Below are positions 1 to 10,000 of a stretch of DNA of 10,000 bases, piece by piece. Below the pieces are notes generated by a model. The model saw only the letters and a program-made list of their open reading frames with translations, had not been told where the DNA came from and did not search any database. The stretch is from Neocallimastix lanati (nom. inval.) (Eukaryota; Neocallimastigomycota; Neocallimastigomycetes; Neocallimastigales; Neocallimastigaceae), in contig JACVTC010000087.1 of NCBI GenBank assembly GCA_016946835.1, forward strand, positions 157,501-167,500, in the 5' to 3' direction. The translations under genes and the position numbers were made by a program. Each line of letters begins with the position of its first letter. Position 1 is the stretch's first letter.

Positions 1-1010
1 GGAAGGTTCTTTTCCTAATGAATGGAACTCTTCATCTATTGTTTCTTATTCCAAAGAAAGGTGATCTTTCTAATTGTAATGATTATTGAAGTATTTCTCT
101 TATCAATGTCGGTCTTATAAATTCTAACAAAATTAGTCACCGATAGAATCTCTAAATATGCTTTTTAACCATAAATTTATTAGACTTGAACAGTTTTGGT
201 TTTTCGCAATCATGAAGAATGCATCAGTCTCTACCTTTCTATTTTGAGAAATTTGTCATTGAAGAAAATTTTAAAAAAAGGTCACTTCACATATGTAGCT
301 TTTCTTGATCTGAAAAAAAAGCCTACGACTCTGTTCTCATTTTTCAACATTCTTACAAAAAATCTTTGACCTTGGTATCCGTGACAAATGTTTTAATTTC
401 ATTTCTAAGCTCTATCTTACTTCTAAAGCTAGAGCTTGTTATCTTGATATATGTTATAAAATGAATTTCTTATTCATCGTATGGTGTTAGACAAGGTTCC
501 CCATTATCACCAATTTTTGCTTAATTTATTCATTAATGATATTTTTAAACAATTGTGATAAATATGGTGTTAGTATTGGTAATAAAAATGTTGGGGTGGT
601 CTTTTTTGATGATAATATTGTTCTCATTGTGCCTAGTGATAGAAAAATGAAGGCTCTACTTCATCATATATGTTTTTTGTTGGGCTAATAAAAATGAAAT
701 GTCTGTAGGTATCAATAAAAAAATGTGCTACAATGGTAATTAAACCCTTAAATTTTGTTTCATATCTTGGTTATGAAGAACCTACTATTTCATTTTGGTT
801 GGTATTCTATCCCTAAAGAATCAATGTATATTTACTTAGGTATTCCCTTCAGTAATGATCTTTCCCTTGAGCCTTATTATCACTTATATGAATTCTAAAG
901 TTAGAAAATCCTTATTTTCTTTCTCTAGTTTTTCATCCAATAATAGAGTTCCATTAACATTTAAGAGATCTATTATTCAATCATATATCCGTTAACCTGA
1001 AGTCATTTTG
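1..1010 (+). mobile_element. Decayed non-LTR (LINE-type) retrotransposon, reverse transcriptase fragment
   Basis: This stretch reads as a reverse transcriptase only if the frame is changed many times. Legible blocks in order are: GDLSNCNDY (about 60-89), ILTKLVTDRISKYAF (121-165), FRNHEECISLYL (from 202), a palm motif A region FLDL...AYDS (301-332), GVRQGSPLSPIF (483-518), the catalytic double Asp in FFDDNIVLIVPS (602-637), WANKNEMSVGINK (about 684-720), and a thumb-like YLGIPFS block (about 835-855), followed by KVRKSLFSFSS up to an in-frame stop near 993. The block order and the GxRQGxPLSP and x-x-DD motifs are those of LINE-type RTs. In-frame stops and frameshifts occur roughly every 30-100 bases, so no functional protein can be made. 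The 5' end lies outside the window, so endonuclease type and clade cannot be judged. Its base composition is clearly less AT-extreme than the DNA to its right. Confidence 0.85.
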
Positions 1011-1015
1011 GAATC

Positions 1016-1035
1016 AAAAACAAAAACAAAAAAAC

Positions 1036-1063
<28 letters not shown>
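1016..1063 (+). repeat. A-rich tract with a run of 28 A
   Basis: A CAAAAA-like tract grades into an uninterrupted run of 28 A (1036-1063). It interrupts the retroelement relic just after the last legible RT block. It may be an internal slippage expansion or the tail of an inserted or truncated copy. No target-site duplication could be recognised. Confidence 0.8.
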
Positions 1064-1064
<1 letters not shown>

Positions 1065-1066
<2 letters not shown>

Positions 1067-1480
1067 TTTATTGACAATATCTACTTTCTTTAAGATAGAT
1101 GGCCTTGAAGCTCTTTTAAAAATGCTTTCTCCGAAATGGGAAAAAAAAAAAGATTTTTAAGTAGTCATAATAAGGAAAATTCACCTGCCCTGCTGTTCTT
1201 TTAGGGGATTTTTTAATATGTCCTTTGAAAAACTTAAGGAAGTATATTTATCAAAAATTTCCCTGACTGGACTGTTTACCAATCTTTTACTAGTAGTAGT
1301 ATTACTTATTCTAAAGTCTTTTAATCTTCATGGGTTATCCCTATTAATCTAATAATAAAGTTACTGCTTCCTCATGTATATTTATCTTCTACTTTTTCAT
1401 TTTTACAAATAATATTTCTGATCATTTATCCTGTCTTCTTACCTCTGAAATATGAATCTTTCTGATGGTTTTTAATAAAT
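1065..1480 (+). mobile_element. Probable continuation of the decayed retroelement
   Basis: After the A tract the sequence returns to the less AT-biased composition of the RT relic and again gives short coding-like blocks broken by stops. Examples are FKIDGLEALLKMLSPKWEKK (about 1090-1150), MSFEKLKEVYLSKIS (from 1218) and DWTVYQSFTSSSITYSKVF (about 1265-1321). I recognise no diagnostic domain such as RNase H, an endonuclease or a zinc knuckle. The assignment to the same element rests on position, strand and composition. It could instead be a second element fragment or a decayed host gene. Confidence 0.4.
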
Positions 1481-1572
1481 CAAAGAAAACTTTTTTTTTT
1501 TAACTTGTGAACTTATTTTTATTCCTTTATTACATTAAATTTTCTATGATTAATAAAAATTTATTTTTTATT

Positions 1573-1574
<2 letters not shown>

Positions 1575-1615
<41 letters not shown>
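1575..1615 (+). repeat. Poly(T) tract of 41 bases
   Basis: An uninterrupted T run, one of the longest homopolymers in the window. It marks the transition from the retroelement-like DNA to the AT desert. It could be the A tail of an element inserted on the - strand, but no body of such an element is visible next to it. Confidence 0.9.
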
Positions 1616-1620
<5 letters not shown>

Positions 1621-2050
1621 CTTATTATCTTTTATTTTACTTAATCTTTTACATACATTTTATTTTTATCTTTAAATCACATAATGTATTTTTTTTTTAA
1701 TAAATATAATACATAAAAGTATATTCATCTATTTAATAAAGCACTGGAATTGTATTCTCTTCCTAGTTTTTTTTTTTTTTTTTTAAAAAATAATAAAATA
1801 AAATAAAGCAAATGTGAGTTTATTGCTTTCTAGTATAGAGAATAAAAAATTTTTTTTATTTTTATTTTAGTTATTTATTATTTAATTATAATAATAAATT
1901 ATAGTTTACAACTAATAAATAATAATAACTAATAACTAATATCTAATGAGTAATAATTAATAATTAATAAATAAAAACCTTATAACTTATTGCTAAATGA
2001 TACTTTTAAGGAAGAGACTGACCTCTCCTCCAGTTAGTAAGTGTATTTAT
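1616..2050. other. AT-rich intergenic DNA with three higher-complexity islands
   Basis: No gene is visible. Most of the stretch is A/T homopolymer and TAA-like sequence. Three short islands stand out because they contain G and C: about 1738-1768, 1804-1846 and 2005-2046. The last includes a CT-rich core (gacctctcctccagttag). They give no convincing protein or RNA match by eye and may be relics of the same mobile element. Confidence 0.6.
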
Positions 2051-2395
2051 TAATAAATAATAAATAATAAATAATAAATAATAAATAATAATAAATAATA
2101 AATAATAATAAATAATAAATAATAAATAATAAATAATAAATAATAAATAATAAATAATAAATAATAAATAATAAATAATAAATAATAAATAATAAATAAT
2201 AATAATAAATAATAAATAAAAAATAATAAATAATAAATAATAAATAATAAATAATAAATAATAATAATAAATAATAAATAAAAAAATAATAAATAATAAA
2301 TAATAAATAATAAATAATAAATAATTAATAATAAATAATAAATAATTAATAATTAATAATAAATAATAGATAAATAATAATTAATAATAAATTAT
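2051..2395. repeat. Heptanucleotide array, unit TAATAAA (AATAATA)
   Basis: About 48 copies of a 7-base unit run head to tail, with occasional extra TAA triplets, a few short A runs and TTAATAA variants that become frequent after about 2325. The unit is the reverse complement of the array at 9500-9975, so the two arrays form an inverted pair around both genes. Confidence 0.9.
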
Positions 2396-2954
2396 TAAAT
2401 ATATTTATTTTGAAATTTAAATTATTACTTTTTAATAAAAAAAAATATTAATTAAAAAAACAAAACCATTTTTTAAGCTTTTTTTTTTTTTTTTTAATAA
2501 AAAAAAATAATCTCAATATTTTTTATTTAAAAAAAAAAAAGAATTTAAAAAAAAAATAGGAATAAAATAAAAACATAACAAAAAGCTATTAAAATAAAGC
2601 AAAAAAATTTTTATTTTTTTTAACATATATTAAGAAAATTATAAAAGTAAAGAAATAATACATAATATTACTATTGATCATATTACACTAAATATTATAA
2701 ATAAGCATATAAAAATGATTTCAGAAAAATAATAAAAAAAATTTCAATATATAATTTTATAAAATCATTCTAAATAAAAATAAATATACTAATTAAATTT
2801 TTTTTTAATTCAATATTCAATATTATAAATTAAAATATTTATATTAATATAATAAAATTATTTTTTATATTATATCAAAAAGTTTTATTTAGACCAATTT
2901 TTTTGAATTTTTTTTTTTTTTTTTTATATTTAATTAATAAAATAATATATCAAT
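2396..2954. other. AT-rich 5' flank of rpt1
   Basis: This stretch has A and T runs of 8-18 bases and no coding potential. It must hold the rpt1 promoter and leader, but at this composition TATA-like strings are everywhere and no single one can be chosen. The yeast proteasome control element (PACE, GGTGGCAAA) was looked for and not seen. Confidence 0.6.
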
Positions 2955-6418
<3,464 letters not shown>

Positions 6419-6456
6419 TTAATACAATATCTTCAATCATTTATGCCATTCATTCA

Positions 6457-6462
<6 letters not shown>

Positions 6463-6488
<26 letters not shown>
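6463..6488 (+). repeat. Poly(T) tract of 26 bases in the rpt1 3' region
   Basis: An uninterrupted T run starts 45 bases after the rpt1 stop codon. It can pair with the 52-A run at 6555-6606, giving a possible long A:U stem with a loop of about 66 bases if both are in the transcript. Whether it lies inside the mRNA is unknown. Confidence 0.85.
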
Positions 6489-6489
<1 letters not shown>

Positions 6490-6549
6490 TTGTTGTAATT
6501 AAGAAAAAAAAATTAAAATAAAAAGATTACATAAATAAGTAAATAAAAA

Positions 6550-6554
<5 letters not shown>

Positions 6555-6606
<52 letters not shown>
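6555..6606 (+). repeat. Poly(A) tract of 52 bases
   Basis: The longest homopolymer in the window, about 140 bases after the rpt1 stop. It may be a slippage product, or a retroposon tail, but no retroposon body is recognisable before it. Confidence 0.9.
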
Positions 6607-6607
<1 letters not shown>

Positions 6608-6857
6608 AATAAAAAAATAAAATAAAATTAAAAACAAATAAATAAAAAATAATAATAAAAAAAATAATAAAAATATAAAAAAATAAAAAAATAATAATAC
6701 TATTAAATAAAAATAACAATGACTTATTCATAATTTCATTTAGTAAAAATTAAAAATTTAAAAAAAAAAAAAAAAGTTAATCTTTTTAGAAAAAAAAAAT
6801 TTTTTTTTTTTATTTTTTTAAATAATTCAAAAATTTAAGGCAGATAAAAATAAAAAC

Positions 6858-6899
<42 letters not shown>
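6858..6899 (+). repeat. TAA microsatellite, 14 perfect units
   Basis: Fourteen uninterrupted TAA triplets. They are complementary to the ATT array at 7295-7390, so the two can in principle pair in single-stranded DNA or RNA. Confidence 0.95.
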
Positions 6900-6902
<3 letters not shown>

Positions 6903-7005
6903 TTACAAAAATTACAAAAATAATAAAAGGAAAAAGTATATATAATTACAATATATATCGTATATATAAAAAAATAATATATATAATTAAAAAATTAAAT
7001 AAAAC

Positions 7006-7034
<29 letters not shown>
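7006..7034 (+). repeat. Poly(A) tract of 29 bases
   Basis: A continuous A run that leads directly into GAGAGAGA. There is no recognisable element body on either side. Confidence 0.9.
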
Positions 7035-7037
<3 letters not shown>

Positions 7038-7270
7038 AGAGAATAGCAATAGTAATAATAATAATTATTTGAAATGAGATTATAATTAATTTAAAAGAAG
7101 AATAATACTAAATATATATATATAGTAAAAAAAAAAAAAAAAAAGATTAAAACTATTATAAAAATTATATTATTTATTTGTCGTTAATAATGATAAAGAT
7201 GATAATTAGTAATTCATGTAATATGTATAATGAAACAAGAGTTTTATTTCCTTTTTTCTTTTTTATTTTT

Positions 7271-7705
<435 letters not shown>

Positions 7706-7824
7706 TTATTCAATTATTTATTATTTATTAATAAATACTCTTTTTATTATTTAATTATTATTTATTATCTAATATTCAATAATTTATTAATTATTATTAT
7801 TATGTTTAATAAAACAGAAATTTT

Positions 7825-7862
7825 ATTTATTTATTTATTTATTTATTTATAATAATAATAAT
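7825..7862 (+). repeat. Short ATTT x6 array followed by an AAT run
   Basis: Six ATTT units (7825-7848) are followed at once by about four AAT units, so the strand bias flips from T to A within a few bases. Confidence 0.8.
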
Positions 7863-8246
7863 TAAATTTTTAAATTTCAAAATATAGAATAATATAAAAA
7901 AAAAATTTAAATTTTAAAAATTAAATTATTTTTTTAATATAAATTTTATATAGGAATAAAATTAATTCTGTTTTATTATTGGTAGATTAGATCTTTTTTT
8001 TTTTTTTCTTTTTTTATATATATATATATTTAATTGATTTTATTTTTTATTTCTTTGTGTTTAAATAATAATTTTTTTTTTTTAAAATAATTAAAAAAAA
8101 AAAAAATGAAATTTTAATTTTAAAATTTTGAATAATATATATATTATAACTTTAATAATAATAATAATAATAATAATAAAAGTAAGAAATTTATATATAA
8201 ATATATAAATATAATATAATATATACTATTTTATAATATAATAAAA
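7863..8246. other. AT-rich 5' flank of thg1
   Basis: No gene is seen. It contains A/T tracts, a TA patch near 8017-8028, and a TAA array of nine units at 8153-8179, 67 bases before the thg1 start. The promoter must lie here, but no single core element can be picked out. The immediate leader (ataataaaa) puts A at -3 of the ATG. Confidence 0.6.
8153..8179 (+). repeat. TAA microsatellite upstream of thg1, nine units
   Basis: Nine TAA triplets lie in the likely promoter or 5' leader of thg1. Length changes here could alter promoter spacing, but no such effect can be seen from sequence. Confidence 0.85.
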
Positions 8247-9026
8247 ATGGCAAAATCAAGGTTTGAATATGTTAAAGGTTTTGAAAATCATCCAATTTTT
8301 CTTCCAAATACATATATAGCAGTTCGTATTGACGGTAGAGGATTTCATCAGTTTTCAAAAGAACATAAGTTTATAAAACCAAATGATGTTAGAGCGCTCA
8401 ATTTAATGAATCGTTGTGCTCAAGCAGTCATGGAAGAATATACAGATATTGTAATTGCTTATGGTGAAAGTGATGAGTTTAGCTTTGTTATATCAAAAAA
8501 ATCACAGTTGTACAAAAGACGGGAATCAAAAATTATAAGCTGTATTGTATCAAAATTTTCTTCTTCCTTTGTTTTTTATTGGAAAGACTTTATGGAAGAT
8601 GTTCCTTTAAAATACCCCCCTACTTTTGACGCAAGAGCTGTTTGTTATCCATCCATAGAAAATATTAGAGATTATTTATCTTGGCGTCAAGCCGATACCC
8701 ATATTAATAACCTTTATAATACCTGTTTTTGGCTTATGGTCCAGGATCCAAGTCATAAATATAAGTCAGAAAAAGAAGTTGAAAATATATTGAAGGATAC
8801 AAATTCCTCACAAAAAAATGAACTTTTATTTTCACAATATAACTGTAACTATGCTAAACTTCCAGAACAATTTCGTAAAGGTTCTGTTTTATATCCTGAT
8901 AAACGAAATGTTACCGAAATTGGTAAAAATGGTAAGGAAGTCGTACGTTCCAGAAGAGTTATTGTCATTGATCACTGTGATATTATCGGTGAAGAATTTT
9001 GGAAAAATCATCCTAATATCTTATAA
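8247..9026 (+). CDS. thg1: tRNA-His guanylyltransferase Thg1
   Basis: Thg1 adds the extra G at position -1 of tRNA-His in a reverse-polymerase-like 3'-5' reaction, giving the identity base read by histidyl-tRNA synthetase. The 259-residue protein is encoded without introns and is full length for the family (yeast about 237, human about 298 with an N-terminal extension). Visible landmarks are the N-terminus MAKSRFEYVKGFE; metal-binding Asp in VRIDGRGFHQFS (D29); K44 in KPND; the second metal and catalytic cluster in AYGESDEFSF (S75, D76, E77); R92 and K95 in the nucleotide-binding region; and the HINNLYN motif (152-158) typical of eukaryotic Thg1 and weak or absent in bacterial and archaeal Thg1-like proteins. 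The start is chosen because this N-terminus aligns with yeast MANSKF. Codons are more A/T-ending (AAA, TTT) than in rpt1, consistent with lower expression. Confidence 0.97.
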   Translation: MAKSRFEYVKGFENHPIFLPNTYIAVRIDGRGFHQFSKEHKFIKPNDVRALNLMNRCAQAVMEEYTDIVIAYGESDEFSFVISKKSQLYKRRESKIISCIVSKFSSSFVFYWKDFMEDVPLKYPPTFDARAVCYPSIENIRDYLSWRQADTHINNLYNTCFWLMVQDPSHKYKSEKEVENILKDTNSSQKNELLFSQYNCNYAKLPEQFRKGSVLYPDKRNVTEIGKNGKEVVRSRRVIVIDHCDIIGEEFWKNHPNIL

Positions 9027-9500
9027 TAAAATTTATTTATTTATTTATTTTTTTTTTTTTTTTGAAAAAGAAGAAGAAGAGGAAGAAGAAAGAAAAAAAA
9101 ATTATTTTTATAGAGATATAAATATATACAGAGAGTGTGTGTAACTTTAGGGAATAAAATATAAATTAAATCTATTTAATATTTTGAAATAGTAATAAAA
9201 TGTAACTATTGTATTAAAAATGAGTTTTTTTTTTTTTTTTTTTTTTTATTATTATTATTATTATTTATTTAATTTAAGTAAATAAATGTATATAAATAAT
9301 AATTAAAAATATTTATTTCAAAATGAATTAAATTCTTTTTGTTTAAAAAATTTAATATTAATATTTGTATATATAAAAATATTTATACTTGAAATTCCTT
9401 TTTCAAATAAAAAAAAAAACATTTGATATAAATATAATACAATATGAAATAAAAGTTATATATATAAATAGTATTTCTTTTATGGGTACTATTATTTAAT
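9027..9500. other. 3' flank of thg1, AT-rich
   Basis: No gene is seen. AATAAA overlaps the thg1 stop (9025-9030) and occurs again at 9153-9158. The second is a plausible poly(A) signal, but this hexamer is expected often by chance here. A T tract (about 9047-9063), a purine tract (9064-9101), a GA/GT dinucleotide patch (9130-9141) and a T run of about 23 bases near 9225-9247 are the only distinct structures. Confidence 0.55.
9064..9101 (+). repeat. Polypurine (GAA-rich) tract after thg1
   Basis: Thirty-eight consecutive purines, mainly GAA and GGAAGAA units, directly follow a T tract 38 bases after the thg1 stop codon. It lies outside the coding frame and is therefore not an acidic tail of Thg1. 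Confidence 0.85.
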
Positions 9501-9703
9501 TAATTATTTATTAATTTATTTATTTATTTATTTATTATTTATTATTTATTTATTAATTTATTAATTAATTTATTTGTTTATTTATTTATTATTCAATTAT
9601 TTATTATTTATTATTTATTATTTATTATTTATTAATTTATTTATTTATTATTTATTATTCAATTATTTATTATTTATTATTTATTATTTATTATTTATTA
9701 TTT

Positions 9704-9739
<36 letters not shown>

Positions 9740-9975
9740 TTATTTATTTATTATTTATTATTTATTATTTATTATTTATTATTTATTATTTATTATTTAT
9801 TATTTATTATTTATTATTTATTATTTATTATTTATTATTTATTATTTATTATTTATTATTTATTATTTATTATTTATTATTTATTATTTATTATTTATTA
9901 TTTATTATTTATTATTTATTATTTATTATTTATCATTTATTATTTATTATTTATTATTTATTTATTTATATATTT
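9500..9975. repeat. Heptanucleotide array, unit TTATTTA, plus ATTT blocks
   Basis: From about 9500 to 9660 the sequence mixes ATTT, TTATTTA and TTAATTTA units, and includes repeated ATTCAATTATTTATT segments. From about 9740 to 9960 it is an almost perfect 7-base array, broken only by a T-to-C change at 9934. The unit is the reverse complement of the left array at 2051-2395. Confidence 0.9.
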
Positions 9976-10000
9976 ATATATATTTTATTATATCAAAAGA

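Larger units (their letters stand above)
6607..7230. other. A-rich intergenic DNA
   Basis: No gene is seen. The + strand is strongly A-rich, with AAATAAAA-like filler, a TAA array (6858-6899), a 29-A run (7006-7034) followed by a short GA repeat, and alternating TA patches near 6937-6986. The six-frame reading gives only low-complexity peptides such as poly-Phe. Confidence 0.75.

Noticed and set aside
2396-2954. Proteasome-associated control element upstream of rpt1
   Set aside because: GGTGGCAAA or a close variant was not found in this flank on reading either strand.
6513-6731. Minus-strand Phe-rich open frame
   Set aside because: It exists only because the 52-A run reads as poly-Phe on the - strand.
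8818-9144. Frame ending in an acidic EKEEEEEEERKK-like stretch overlapping thg1
   Set aside because: It is out of frame with Thg1, and its acidic part comes from the purine tract after the thg1 stop.
9025-9158. AATAAA hexamers as poly(A) signals for thg1
   Set aside because: The hexamer is expected many times by chance at this composition, so neither copy is listed as a separate feature.

Overview
The window looks like nuclear DNA of an extremely AT-rich eukaryote, with A+T well above 80% outside the exons. Long homopolymers, TAA/ATT/ATTT microsatellites and heptanucleotide arrays fill the non-coding space. Only two genes are intact: a heavily intron-split Rpt1 proteasome ATPase and an intronless Thg1 tRNA-His guanylyltransferase, both on the + strand. 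The Rpt1 N-terminus (MPPKEDWEKY) matches the ascomycete form closely. Together with ten short introns, coding islands in an A/T desert and a LINE-type retroelement relic, this suggests a fungus resembling the anaerobic gut fungi (Neocallimastigomycota). A dictyostelid is the main alternative, but those genes usually carry far fewer introns. The taxonomic call is inference.

Layout: 1-1010 is a decayed non-LTR retrotransposon reverse transcriptase, legible in pieces across all three + frames. An A-rich interruption follows (1016-1063), then 1065-1480 holds further broken, probably retroelement-derived sequence. 1481-2954 is AT desert with a 41-T run, three small higher-complexity islands and a large AATAATA-type heptamer array (2051-2395). 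2955-6418 is rpt1: 11 exons, 435 codons, all canonical AAA+ motifs present. 6419-8246 is repeat-filled intergenic DNA that switches from A-rich to T-rich near 7170-7240. 8247-9026 is thg1, 259 codons with every recognisable catalytic residue. 9027-10000 is AT-rich 3' sequence ending in a second heptamer array (about 9500-9975), which is the reverse complement of the left one.

The two genes are housekeeping genes with no evident functional link: Rpt1 belongs to the 26S proteasome base, and Thg1 adds the G-1 identity base of tRNA-His. They share orientation but are 1.8 kb apart, so there is no reason to think they are co-transcribed. I found no sign of a new defence, mobile or biosynthetic system. 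The points worth a second look are the inverted heptamer arrays flanking the gene pair, the unusual splice sites of rpt1, the Tyr-to-Trp change at the Rpt1 C-terminus, and the way the retroelement has decayed through small indels.
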